Origin: an uncultured Gammaproteobacteria bacterium
GTDB lineage: Bacteria > Pseudomonadota > Gammaproteobacteria > Pseudomonadales > Azotimanducaceae
DNA: 63,549 nucleotides
NCBI GenBank assembly: GCA_913043815.1
Contig: CAJWNY010000006.1
Location: 1-63,549 of the forward strand
Direction of reading: 5' to 3'
Shown: positions 17,781-26,839 of the stretch, one piece after another
Numbering within the stretch: position 1 is the first letter of the stretch
Layout: each line of letters starts with the position of its first letter
Made by a program: the position numbers and the translations under genes
Notes under the pieces: model-generated
Databases searched by the model: none
Seen by the model: only the letters and a program-made list of their open reading frames with translations
Told to the model about the DNA's origin: nothing

Positions 17781-18017
17781 TTGGTCCTATATAAGTAGAT
17801 TTTGAGCGTTTTAAAGCTATTAATTCAACATGTTATGAGAGCAACCTAAAAACATGCTGTTTTTGCCCATTTTGACTGCTACGAAACACGAAATTCAAGA
17901 ACCAAAAAGCGTTGAGTCAGCATAAGCTGCCTTATGACAATTTTTTGCTCAAATTTAGGTTGAAGACCAAAAACTGAGGAAAAATACTTGAAAGAGGGTT
18001 GGGACAAGACTAAAAAA

Positions 18018-18050
18018 AGCTAAGCGCTATTGCTATAGATAGCCTTAGCT
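18018..18050 (+). promoter_or_regulatory. Strong hairpin in the nrdA leader
   Basis: AGCTAAG (18018-18024) pairs with CTTAGCT (18044-18050), and after one bulged C, GCTAT (18026-18030) pairs with ATAGC (18039-18043), leaving an eight-base loop. The 12-bp stem lies about 220 bases before the nrdA ATG. There is no T-tract, so it is not an ordinary terminator. A leader RNA structure affecting stability or translation is possible. Confidence 0.5.
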
Positions 18051-18272
18051 AAAAGTGAGGAGAAGCACTGAACAATACCGCTCAGAAAATGAAGTAGTAA
18101 GAAGTAATAAGAGCGGTAGATAGAGAAAACGCAGTTCAAAGCAAAAATGTAGCGAACACAAATAAAGAGCACGTTTTCAATAACTAAAATTCAGCTCTCT
18201 CATAGACGTACGGTGGGAGAAATTTAACTTAGAACGTTGAACACGTAGAGAAAGGGAAAAGGTTTTACACAC

Positions 18273-21230
18273 ATGCAAACAGATACTTCAGCGAGTTCAG
18301 ACTCCGCGCAACCGGCAGTGCAGCCAAACCAACCGCTGTCACCGTCCTTAACCGCAACAGCGCCGGGCCAACTGAAAATTATTAAGCGTAACGGCACGGT
18401 TGTGCCTTACGCTGCAGACAAAATTGCGGTAGCAATGACTAAGGCTTTCTTGGCGGTAGAGGGCGGCACCGCCGCTGCGTCTCCGCGCATTAGGGAAACC
18501 GTAACCGCGCTGACCGAGCAAATGACTGCAACCTTCAAGCGGCGCCTACCTTCTGGTGGCACGTTGCATATCGAAGAGATTCAAGACCAAGTTGAATTAG
18601 CCATGATGCGTGCTGGCGAGCAAAAAATTGCTCGCGCTTATGTTCTTTACAGAGAGCAGCGCTCTCAGGAGCGACAAGCTGAGAACGACCTAAAGGTTCC
18701 ACCACAAGCTGCTGCAATAAACGTTGTGTATGCAGATGGTAGCCGTCATCCATTAGATATAGCGCGCATTCAAACTATTGTTAACGAAGCCTGCGAAAAT
18801 CTCAGTGATGTCAATCCACAGCGCATTATTGATGATGCTATGGCCAACATGTATGACGGCATATCTGTTACCGACGTTGCCACCTCTATATTGATCACAG
18901 CACGTACGTTAGTAGAAGAAGAGCCTAACTATAGCTACGCCAGCGCCCGCTTACTGTTAGACGAACTGCGTACAGAAGCGTTAACGTTTTTGAACGTTAC
19001 CGGTTCAGGTGAAATGCAAACTGCTACCCAAGCACAAATGACAGAATTCTATCCATTAGCACTTAAAAGCTTTATTGACCGTGGCGTAGATTTAGAGCTG
19101 ATCAGCCCAAGACTGCAAACCTACGATTTCGATCTGTTGGGCGCAGCTATTCGTCCAGACCGTGACCACCTGTTTACCTACCTAGGCCTACAAACCCTAT
19201 ACGACCGATACTTCATTCACTGGAATGAAATACGAATTGAGCTGCCTCAAGTATTTTTCATGCGCGTTGCTATGGGCTTGGCTGCGGAAGAAGCAGATGC
19301 TAACGGACGCGCTATCGAGTTCTATAATCTATTAAGCTCATTTGATTACATGAGTTCTACGCCTACATTGTTTAATGCGGGAACACTGCGCCCCCAGTTG
19401 TCTTCTTGTTTCTTAACCACTGTGCCAGATGATCTGCACGGCATTTACGGCGCCATTCAAGACAACGCCATGTTGTCCAAATGGGCTGGCGGCTTAGGTA
19501 ACGACTGGACCTCAGTACGTGCACTGGGTTCTTACATTAAAGGCACCAATGGTAAGTCTCAGGGCGTTGTACCGTTCCTTAAAGTTGTCAACGACACAGC
19601 CGTCGCCGTTAACCAAGGTGGCAAGCGTAAGGGAGCAGTTTGCGCATACCTAGAAAGCTGGCACCTAGATATTGAAGAATTTCTAGAGTTACGTAAAAAT
19701 ACAGGTGACGATCGTCGTCGTACTCACGACATGAATACCGCTAACTGGATTCCTGATCTGTTTATGAAGCGCGTAGCAGAAGAAGGTGACTGGACATTGT
19801 TCTCGCCAGCAGACGCACCAGACCTCCACGACTTATATGGGCGTGCATTTGAAGCGCGTTACTGTGCCTACGAAGAACAAACACGTAACGGCGAAATGAA
19901 ACTGTTCAAGCGCATTAAGGCAGCCGACCTATGGCGCAAAATGCTCTCTATGTTGTTCGAGACAGGACACCCATGGATTACCTTTAAAGACACCTGCAAC
20001 GTTCGTTCGCCTCAACAACATGTAGGCGTAGTGCACTCTTCTAACCTATGCACAGAGATCACTTTGAACACATCAGCGGAAGAAATTGCAGTCTGCAACC
20101 TAGGCTCCATCAATTTGCCACAGCACGTAGAAAACGGCGTGTTGGACATGCAGAAGCTAGAGCAAACTATCCGCACAGCAGTGCGTATGCTAGATAACGT
20201 CATTGACATTAACTACTACTCTGTAGAGCAAGCGCGCACCTCAAACATGCGCCATAGACCAGTAGGTTTGGGCATCATGGGTTTCCAAGATGCGCTATAT
20301 AAACTGGGCATAGCTTATAGCTCACAGCAAGCTGTAGATTTTGCCGACAACTCAATGGAAGCCATCAGCTACTTTGCTATTGACGCATCAAGCAATTTGG
20401 CAGAAGAGCGCGGCGCATACGCTACGTTCGCAGGTTCATTGTGGAGCCGCGGCATCTTGCCAATCGACTCGTTAAAGCTGCTACAGCAAGAGCGCGGCGA
20501 GCAGTACCTAGAAGTAGATATGTCAGCCAAGTTGGACTGGAGTGCCCTACGCGCCAAAGTTCAGTTGAAAGGCATGCGAAACTCTAACGTAATGGCCATT
20601 GCGCCAACGGCGACCATTGCCAACATTACTGGAGTTTCACAGTCTATTGAGCCGACTTACCAAAACCTTTATGTGAAATCTAATTTGTCTGGCGAGTTCA
20701 CAGTTGTTAACCCTTTCATGGTCAGGGATTTAAAAGCCTTAGGCTTATGGGATAAGGTAATGGTCAATGACATTAAGTACTACGACGGTAGCTTGCAGGC
20801 TATTGAGCGCATTCCAACAGAGTTAAAGCAGAAATATGCTACCGCGTTTGAAATAGAACCGCGTTGGTTAGTGGACGCCGCCAGCCGCAGGCAGAAATGG
20901 ATTGACCAGGCTCAGTCACTAAACCTGTACATAGGTAATGCGTCCGGTAAAAAACTGGACATCACTTATAGAATGGCGTGGATCAGAGGTCTTAAGACCA
21001 CTTATTACTTACGAGCATTGAGCGCCACCAGTGCGGAAAAATCCACGCTAGATCGCGGCACGCTAAACGCTGTTTCATCTGCGGCCGCAACGCCGGCGGC
21101 GGCAGCACCGGTACCAGAAGCACAAGCAGTGGCACCTGTAGCATTAGACATGGATTTGGACTTGAGCAACGCAGCGCCTGTTCCATTAGCTTGCTCTCTG
21201 GATGATCCAGATTGCGAAGCTTGCCAATAA
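18273..21230 (+). CDS. nrdA: Ribonucleoside-diphosphate reductase class Ia, alpha subunit
   Basis: NrdA is the catalytic subunit that reduces NDPs to dNDPs. Two N-terminal ATP-cone domains are visible, about residues 34-128 (LKIIKRNGTVVPYAADKI) and 148-240 (INVVYADGSRHPLDIARI), as in Pseudomonas NrdA; the second is more diverged. The catalytic core holds the three key cysteines in SSCFLTT, NLCTEITLN and AVCNLGSIN. An Ala/Pro-rich linker leads to a C-terminal redox tail, CSLDDPDCEACQ. At 985 residues it is longer than the E. coli protein (761) because of the extra cone and tail. nrdB follows after 36 bases with its own ribosome-binding site (AAAGGAGT). Confidence 0.97.
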   Translation: MQTDTSASSDSAQPAVQPNQPLSPSLTATAPGQLKIIKRNGTVVPYAADKIAVAMTKAFLAVEGGTAAASPRIRETVTALTEQMTATFKRRLPSGGTLHIEEIQDQVELAMMRAGEQKIARAYVLYREQRSQERQAENDLKVPPQAAAINVVYADGSRHPLDIARIQTIVNEACENLSDVNPQRIIDDAMANMYDGISVTDVATSILITARTLVEEEPNYSYASARLLLDELRTEALTFLNVTGSGEMQTATQAQMTEFYPLALKSFIDRGVDLELISPRLQTYDFDLLGAAIRPDRDHLFTYLGLQTLYDRYFIHWNEIRIELPQVFFMRVAMGLAAEEADANGRAIEFYNLLSSFDYMSSTPTLFNAGTLRPQLSSCFLTTVPDDLHGIYGAIQDNAMLSKWAGGLGNDWTSVRALGSYIKGTNGKSQGVVPFLKVVNDTAVAVNQGGKRKGAVCAYLESWHLDIEEFLELRKNTGDDRRRTHDMNTANWIPDLFMKRVAEEGDWTLFSPADAPDLHDLYGRAFEARYCAYEEQTRNGEMKLFKRIKAADLWRKMLSMLFETGHPWITFKDTCNVRSPQQHVGVVHSSNLCTEITLNTSAEEIAVCNLGSINLPQHVENGVLDMQKLEQTIRTAVRMLDNVIDINYYSVEQARTSNMRHRPVGLGIMGFQDALYKLGIAYSSQQAVDFADNSMEAISYFAIDASSNLAEERGAYATFAGSLWSRGILPIDSLKLLQQERGEQYLEVDMSAKLDWSALRAKVQLKGMRNSNVMAIAPTATIANITGVSQSIEPTYQNLYVKSNLSGEFTVVNPFMVRDLKALGLWDKVMVNDIKYYDGSLQAIERIPTELKQKYATAFEIEPRWLVDAASRRQKWIDQAQSLNLYIGNASGKKLDITYRMAWIRGLKTTYYLRALSATSAEKSTLDRGTLNAVSSAAATPAAAAPVPEAQAVAPVALDMDLDLSNAAPVPLACSLDDPDCEACQ

Positions 21231-21266
21231 GTTCCTAATAAAAAGAAACATTAAAGGAGTATCGCA

Positions 21267-22559
21267 ATGTTAAGTTGGGATGATTACGAAGAAGCACCAA
21301 GCAATGACCAAGTGGCTATTGCCCAGACAGCGACAGAAAAAGTAGCGGCAGAAGAGCCTGCTGTCGTGCAGGCTACTATGCAAAGCGCAATAGAAATTGC
21401 GGCGCCTCAGTACACTGCACCACCAGTAGTAGTACAACGAGCAGCTCCTTTAGCAGCGCCAATACAACCAGTAGTTGCTGCGCCAGCAGCACCAGTTGTA
21501 GAAGCGCCTGTTGCACAAGCAGACGCGCCAGCAGAAAACGCAGAGCGCGTTACTGTTGACCAAAAAGCAATGATCAACTGCCGCGCTGACCTAAACCAAC
21601 TGGTACCATTCAAATATGAATGGGCATGGCAGAAATACTTAGACGGCTGTGCCAACCACTGGATGCCCCAAGAAGTAAACATGACTGCAGACATCGCACT
21701 GTGGAAATCAGACGAAGGCCTGAGCGACGATGAGCGTACAATCATCAAGCGTAGCCTAGGTTTCTTCTCAACAGCAGATTCATTGGTAGCCAACAATTTG
21801 GTACTGGCCATCTATCGTCTAATCACCAATCCAGAATGCCGACAGTACCTACTGCGCCAAGCGTTTGAAGAAGCTATTCATACACATGCATATCAGTACT
21901 GCATTGAATCGTTGGGCATGGATGAAGGCGAAATTTTCAACATGTATCACGAAGTACCATCGGTAGCGACCAAAGCATCTTGGGCAATCAAGTACACCAA
22001 AGAAATTAACGAGCCGGGCTTCAACACCGGCACATTAGAAACCGATAAAGCACTGCTGAAAAACCTGATCGCTTACTACTGTGTATTAGAAGGAATCTTT
22101 TTCTACTGTGGTTTCACCCAGATACTATCTATGGGTCGCCGCAACAAGATGACAGGCACATCAGAGCAGTTTCAATACATATTGCGCGACGAGTCAATGC
22201 ACGTGAACTTCGGCATCGACGTGATCAACCAGATTAAGCTAGAAAACCCAGAGTTGTGGGATCAAGAAATGCAAGAATCTGCACGCAACATGATCTTGGA
22301 AGGCACAACACACGAAGTAGCCTACGCACGCGACACGATGCCACGTGGTGTATTGGGTATGAACGCTAACATGATGGAAGAGTACTTACAGTTCATTGCT
22401 AATCGACGATTGGCACAAATTGGACTAGCGGAGCAATTCCCAGGTGTGAAAAATCCATTCCCATGGATGTCTGAAATAATGGATTTAAAGAAAGAGAAAA
22501 ACTTTTTTGAAACCCGAGTAACGGATTACCAAACAGGTGGCGCACTGACTTGGGATTAG
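21267..22559 (+). CDS. nrdB: Ribonucleoside-diphosphate reductase class Ia, beta subunit
   Basis: NrdB carries the diiron-tyrosyl radical cofactor used by NrdA. The radical-site helix [16 protein letters not shown] contains Glu, His and the radical Tyr equivalent to E. coli Tyr122, and the second iron half-site occurs in [12 protein letters not shown]. The C terminus (GGALTWD) is the docking tail for NrdA. The first 90 or so residues form an Ala/Pro/Val-rich, low-complexity extension after a conserved MLSWDDYEE start; Pseudomonas NrdB has a comparable, though different, extension. A terminator hairpin follows. Confidence 0.96.
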   Translation: MLSWDDYEEAPSNDQVAIAQTATEKVAAEEPAVVQATMQSAIEIAAPQYTAPPVVVQRAAPLAAPIQPVVAAPAAPVVEAPVAQADAPAENAERVTVDQKAMINCRADLNQLVPFKYEWAWQKYLDGCANHWMPQEVNMTADIALWKSDEGLSDDERTIIKRSLGFFSTADSLVANNLVLAIYRLITNPECRQYLLRQAFEEAIHTHAYQYCIESLGMDEGEIFNMYHEVPSVATKASWAIKYTKEINEPGFNTGTLETDKALLKNLIAYYCVLEGIFFYCGFTQILSMGRRNKMTGTSEQFQYILRDESMHVNFGIDVINQIKLENPELWDQEMQESARNMILEGTTHEVAYARDTMPRGVLGMNANMMEEYLQFIANRRLAQIGLAEQFPGVKNPFPWMSEIMDLKKEKNFFETRVTDYQTGGALTWD

Positions 22560-22591
22560 TACTAGGTCAAAAGCGTTAGATTGAGTCCGAC

Positions 22592-23053
22592 TTAATCAAG
22601 CGCAATTAAAAAAGCCCTCAAGGAAATTTCTACGAGGGTTTTTTTTGACCAATTAGCGGCAGCATTTTGGCATCCAACTATCTCGCTATCCGGCAGAACA
22701 GCACTGCGACAGCCACAAATATTAGGAACCCAAATATCAACTATTGCTAGAAGCAGTAGCGCAAACATCGTGAATATAGAGATCGCATTAACGCGATACC
22801 CTTTTGATTGCACTGCGGCTGTAAACAAAAAATAAACGCCAAGCGAACCAATCGCTGCAAAGCCAATAAATCGCCAATTCAGAGCTCTATGCATTTCGCG
22901 TTCAAAACTAAGAAAACATTTAGTCTCGTTATAGTCTTCCATTGGCCCTTGGCACTCTGGATCAGTAACAGCCTTACCGCGGTAAATCTCGCACTCTGCC
23001 AGGCTTGAAAAAGTGAACAGCTCCATGCTGCGCACGCTTTTTTTTGAGACCAC
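22592..23053 (-). CDS. Hypothetical Cys-rich two-span membrane protein
   Basis: I do not recognise this family. The 153-residue frame has an N-terminal hydrophilic part with Cys residues (CEIYRG, PECQGP, TKCFL), two hydrophobic stretches (about residues 62-82 and 90-110) separated by a short loop, and a C-terminal part with CGCRS and VGCQN. The start is uncertain: GTG 23053, or the internal ATG (MELFTF), neither with a clear ribosome-binding site. Its 3' end runs through the nrdB terminator hairpin, which it would have to encode. It may be real, but could also be a chance frame. Confidence 0.45.
   Translation of the reverse strand: MVSKKSVRSMELFTFSSLAECEIYRGKAVTDPECQGPMEDYNETKCFLSFEREMHRALNWRFIGFAAIGSLGVYFLFTAAVQSKGYRVNAISIFTMFALLLLAIVDIWVPNICGCRSAVLPDSEIVGCQNAAANWSKKTLVEISLRAFLIALD
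22615..22646 (+). terminator. Terminator after nrdB
   Basis: CCCTC (22615-22619) pairs with GAGGG (22634-22638), followed by an eight-T run (22639-22646) and preceded by an A-run. The loop is about 14 bases. The flanking A and T runs suggest it can act in both directions. It lies about 55 bases after the nrdB stop. Confidence 0.7.
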
Positions 23054-23230
23054 GCATACTTACGCAACCGTCAACATTTTATTCACAAACGTTGATTGTT
23101 AGCTGATCAGAGGCCATAAAATCATCGGAGCAGCCTTAGCACTTTTATCAATAACCACGAATACCCCACCCTCTTAGGCCCCATTTTGCTACCATTTCCC
23201 TCTTATTAGTCACTTGGTCTAAAGAGATCC

Positions 23231-25576
23231 ATGAGTCGTTATCTCAATAACTTTGCTTTATCCCTTTCGCTATTTTGTATGAGTGCCGCTGCTGTAGACA
23301 AGCAGCCTAATCCTTTGACTGCGGATTCAACCTACAAGGTTGCTGGGCTATCACTACCCGCCGAGATCATTGTGGATGAATGGGGTGTGCCGCACATATA
23401 CGCTAACGATCACTACGATGTATTTTTTACACAGGGCTTTAATGCTGCGCGGGATCGTCTTTGGCAGATAGATACATGGCGTCGTCGCGGTTTGGGTCAG
23501 TTGTCTGAAGTGTTTGGAGCTAATTATGTAGCTCAAGATAAAGCCGCGCGTATGTTTCTTTACCGTAAGGATATGTACAGCGAGTGGCTGGCTTATGGCA
23601 ACGATGCCAAGCGTATTACGGAATCTTTCGTTGCGGGTATAAACGCTTTCGTTAAAGTGGCTCAGCAAAACCCTGATCTGATGCCTCCTGAGTTTACCTT
23701 GTTGGCTTATGTCCCATCTATTTGGCAGCCTGAAGATGTTGTGCGTATTCGCAGCAATGGTTTGTGGCGTAACGTGGTCACTGAGGTTTGGCGCGCTAGG
23801 TTGGCGTGTAAAGATCAATTGGAAGAAGCCGCTCAATGGAAGGTACTGGAGCCGTCTTGGGAGACTAAGGTGCCACATGGTTTAGATCCTTGTGTGATTC
23901 CTGATGATGTTTTGGACAACTACCTGCTGGCGAAAGCACCGGTTAAATTCCCACCTAGCGACAAGCAGCAGACTTTAGCTCAGGCTGTGGTTGATGCGCA
24001 TAGGCTAGATGTGGGTAGTAACAACTGGGTGGTTACTGGCGGCCGCACCACGACCGGCAGACCTATTTTAGCGGACGATCCACACCGCGGTCACGCAGTG
24101 CCTTCGCTACGTTATATCGCGCACCTCAATGGCCCGGGCATTGATGTCATCGGAGCAGGTGAACCTGCATTGCCAGGCATTTCTATTGGTCACAATGAGC
24201 GCATCGCATTTGGTTTGACTATTTTCCCAATCGACCAAGAAGACCTTTACGTTTATCGTAAGGCCAAGAATGGCTATCGATATCAAAACGATATTGAGCC
24301 TTTTACTACAGTTACTGAAGTCATCAAGGTTAAGGGCTCGCCTAGCCAGATTGTGGAGCTGTTGTTCAGTCGTCACGGTCCTATTGTTAGTGAAACCAAA
24401 AAACATGCTTTTGCCGTGCGCGCTGCTTGGTTGGAACCGGGTATGTCTCCCTATTTTGGCAGCATTGAGTATATGCGCGCTAAAAACTTCCGCGAATTTA
24501 TTGCCGCGTTGAATCGCTGGGGTGCGCCATCTGAGAATCAGGTCTACGCAGACACTGATGGTAATATTGGCTACAAGCCTGCAGGCAGATTCCCTAAACG
24601 CGACAATTGGGATGGGTTATTCCCCGTGCCAGGTGACGGCAGCTATGAGTGGGACGGTTACTTCGACATGGATGTGTTGCCTGAGGAATATAACCCTGAG
24701 CGTGGTTTCAGCGGCACGGCTAACGCTATGAGCCTTCCTAACGACTACCCAATTGAAACTTATAAGGTGGGCTTTGAATGGTCTGCGCCTTGGCGCTACC
24801 GCCGTCTGTGGGAAGCACTTGAATCGGATGACAAGCATTCTATGGAAGATTCTTTAGCTCTGCAAAGAGACTATGAATCGGTTTTTGCTCGCTCTGTGCT
24901 TGCGCAAGTTCCCACGCTTTTGTCGCGCAAGGTCGAACAATCACAGCTATTGGCTGGCTGGGATCATAGACTCACCACAGACAGCGCTGCTGCAGCGCTA
25001 TGGAATGTTTGGTATTACCGTCATCTTGGGCCAGCCCTAGGCGGAACGCTATCGAAAAACCCTGGTGCTGCCAGCCCTAGGATAGACACCCAGACTGTGC
25101 TGAAAATGCTGACAACTGAGCAAGGTCAAAAAATTGCTTCCAGCACGTTGGACGCTGCATGGAACGAAACCAAGAACCTTTTGGGCGATCAGCCTAGTGA
25201 TTGGCAGTGGGGAGACTTACACAAAATTAAGTTCTCGCACCCATTACTGTCAATGGCTACGGGGGAACTGAAAGCGCAAATGACCATTCCAGAGTACGCG
25301 CGTGGTGGCAGCGAAAACACCACCAACAATACCGGCTATAATCCAGATAACTTTTTGGTTAAGAGCGGTGCTTCTTTTAGAATGGTAGTAGATGTGGGTA
25401 ATTGGGATGAAGCGAAAATGACCAACGCGCCGGGACAGTCTGGCAACCCGGCTTCGCCCTACTATGACAACATATTGAAGAACTGGGCCACAGACAATCA
25501 TCTGCCTATGGTTTATTCAAGAGCCAGAGTGGAAGCGCACAAGGCGTTTACCATTACCCTTGAACCTGAAAAGTAG
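23231..25576 (+). CDS. Periplasmic penicillin-acylase-family Ntn amidohydrolase
   Basis: This is an N-terminal-nucleophile hydrolase of the penicillin/acyl-homoserine-lactone acylase family, which is made as a precursor, exported and self-cleaved into two chains. A signal peptide covers about residues 1-21 (ending SAAA). The nucleophile is Ser263 in the VGSNNWVV motif, which would become the first residue of the beta chain; the catalytic Asn is probably in GGSENTTNN near residue 700. The 781-residue length is typical. The substrate could be an acylated amino acid, a beta-lactam or an N-acyl homoserine lactone; sequence alone does not decide. It ends convergent with an alpha/beta hydrolase. 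Confidence 0.88.
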   Translation: MSRYLNNFALSLSLFCMSAAAVDKQPNPLTADSTYKVAGLSLPAEIIVDEWGVPHIYANDHYDVFFTQGFNAARDRLWQIDTWRRRGLGQLSEVFGANYVAQDKAARMFLYRKDMYSEWLAYGNDAKRITESFVAGINAFVKVAQQNPDLMPPEFTLLAYVPSIWQPEDVVRIRSNGLWRNVVTEVWRARLACKDQLEEAAQWKVLEPSWETKVPHGLDPCVIPDDVLDNYLLAKAPVKFPPSDKQQTLAQAVVDAHRLDVGSNNWVVTGGRTTTGRPILADDPHRGHAVPSLRYIAHLNGPGIDVIGAGEPALPGISIGHNERIAFGLTIFPIDQEDLYVYRKAKNGYRYQNDIEPFTTVTEVIKVKGSPSQIVELLFSRHGPIVSETKKHAFAVRAAWLEPGMSPYFGSIEYMRAKNFREFIAALNRWGAPSENQVYADTDGNIGYKPAGRFPKRDNWDGLFPVPGDGSYEWDGYFDMDVLPEEYNPERGFSGTANAMSLPNDYPIETYKVGFEWSAPWRYRRLWEALESDDKHSMEDSLALQRDYESVFARSVLAQVPTLLSRKVEQSQLLAGWDHRLTTDSAAAALWNVWYYRHLGPALGGTLSKNPGAASPRIDTQTVLKMLTTEQGQKIASSTLDAAWNETKNLLGDQPSDWQWGDLHKIKFSHPLLSMATGELKAQMTIPEYARGGSENTTNNTGYNPDNFLVKSGASFRMVVDVGNWDEAKMTNAPGQSGNPASPYYDNILKNWATDNHLPMVYSRARVEAHKAFTITLEPEK

Positions 25577-25623
25577 AGACTTAAAAGCTAGAGAGATAAA
25601 TAGGTGGAACAGGACCTGCTGAT

Positions 25624-25777
25624 CTAGTCTTAGCGCCAGTTTTGGCTCCAGATCAAGTCATAGGGAATACTGAAAAGATCAAGAAAACGGGTTCTGGAAC
25701 GGGCGCGAGTATCAGAGCCAGTACTAGTACGAATAACAGTCATAATAATCAAACTCACGTTACGCGCTAAGATCTAG
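25624..25777. repeat. Widely spaced inverted repeat at convergent gene ends
   Basis: CTAGTCTTAGCGC (25624-25636) and GCGCTAAGATCTAG (25764-25777) are complementary apart from one extra base in the right arm, with 127 bases between. A direct GATCTAGTC also occurs at 25621 and 25771. The right arm overlaps the stop codon of the minus-strand hydrolase (25767). This 190-base gap (25577-25766) otherwise holds no recognisable gene. Confidence 0.35.
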
Positions 25778-26663
25778 TCGCTAACTCTGCGCAAATTTCG
25801 CCAAGCGCTTCAACGAACGCTAAGGGCTGATCCAGAAACAAGTGATGCTGGGCATCTGCAATTTCTCGCACCGGGAAATCTTGGGGGATTATTTCCTGCA
25901 TGTAGGACAAGGTCTGTCGAGAAAACAAATTACTCTGCGCACCATAGATCAATGCGAGTGGAATCTTAATGGCCTGAAAGTCCTCTGGCTTGCGTTCCAC
26001 ATCAGTCAGCGTGGTAAGCAGATCTTCGTCAAACTTCCACGCCCAGCCGTCTTCGTCGCGCATCAAAGAATTCTTCGCAATGTACTGCAATATATATTCG
26101 TTCTCACAAGGCTGAGGCGGCTGCAGACGAAAACGCATCAACGCGGACTCGCGGTCCGGGTAGATCTTGCCTGTGGCGCCGCCCATTTTTGGTGGATCTG
26201 GAATGGGTTCGTCCGGATGACGAATACCTGAATCTACCAGCACTAAACCGCCAAATCGCTCTGGATATAAGTTAACGGCCTTCACCGACATATAGCCGCC
26301 AAAACTATGGGCAACGATAAGAGCATTGGTATCAAAACCTGCGTCATCCATTACAGCGACTATTTCTTTGGCGTAGGTTGAGCTGGAATATTCGTACCGA
26401 TAGTCAGAGTCGCCCATTCCGGTAAGGTCCATAGCGGCAACTTCATATCTGTCTAGCAGTTGTGGGGCGATAAAATCCCACCATCTGGAGTGCGCGTTCA
26501 TGCCGTGTATAAGGAGGAGACCTGGCTTACCCGGAGATGGGTAAAACCGGTAAGCAACATCGCACTCTTCTACTTCGACAGTGCGCGACTCGGCTTCAGT
26601 GTCTACTGCCTGCCAAAACCAGTCAGGGATAGTTAGCCCTTCACTTGTATCCCAACGTGCCAT
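25767..26663 (-). CDS. Alpha/beta hydrolase
   Basis: A cytoplasmic alpha/beta hydrolase of unknown substrate. The oxyanion-loop motif LLIHGMNAHSRWWD lies near residue 54, the nucleophile elbow is AHSFGG near residue 119, VLVDSG follows, and the catalytic His is probably in DAQHHLFLDQP near the C terminus. At 298 residues it has a normal cap-domain size. A strong ribosome-binding site (GAGGGGG) precedes the ATG. It lies upstream of, and on the same strand as, the acyl-CoA dehydrogenase genes, so it may share their catabolic role, for example as an ester or thioester hydrolase. That link is inference. Confidence 0.8.
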   Translation of the reverse strand: MARWDTSEGLTIPDWFWQAVDTEAESRTVEVEECDVAYRFYPSPGKPGLLLIHGMNAHSRWWDFIAPQLLDRYEVAAMDLTGMGDSDYRYEYSSSTYAKEIVAVMDDAGFDTNALIVAHSFGGYMSVKAVNLYPERFGGLVLVDSGIRHPDEPIPDPPKMGGATGKIYPDRESALMRFRLQPPQPCENEYILQYIAKNSLMRDEDGWAWKFDEDLLTTLTDVERKPEDFQAIKIPLALIYGAQSNLFSRQTLSYMQEIIPQDFPVREIADAQHHLFLDQPLAFVEALGEICAELATRS

Positions 26664-26839
26664 ATGACCCCCTCACGGTATCTTTTTATCTCTTTTGGTC
26701 TTTTCTTTAATTTTTTTGGATCTTTTTTGGCCATCTTCCGATTTACTCAAAGGCTCTTAGCTAAAGCGGTTTTTAAATCAGGTGAGCAGTCGCTCACCGA
26801 TTTATGCTTTCTTCTAACTAACCTCTAAAAGAGTAAGAG

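Larger units (their letters stand above)
17193..18272. other. 1.08-kb non-coding region between glpK and nrdA
   Basis: No convincing gene lies here on either strand. The region is AT-rich, with many short runs of A and T. It holds the divergent control signals of glpK and nrdA: a DnaA box, a pair of NrdR-like boxes, a short palindrome and a strong hairpin, each listed separately. The stretch from the NrdR-like boxes to the nrdA ATG is about 570 bases, so nrdA probably has a long leader. AAAGGGAAAAGG precedes the nrdA ATG as a purine-rich ribosome-binding region. Confidence 0.75.

Noticed and set aside
17193-18272. Possible replication origin because of the DnaA box and AT-rich sequence
   Set aside because: Only one perfect DnaA box is visible and none of the usual origin neighbours (dnaA, dnaN, gyrB, rpmH, parAB) are in the window. 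Regulation of nrdA explains it better.
17700-18272. A cobalamin-type riboswitch controlling nrdA
   Set aside because: No B12-box-like motif was seen, and the reductase is class Ia, which does not use B12. A simple hairpin is all that can be supported.
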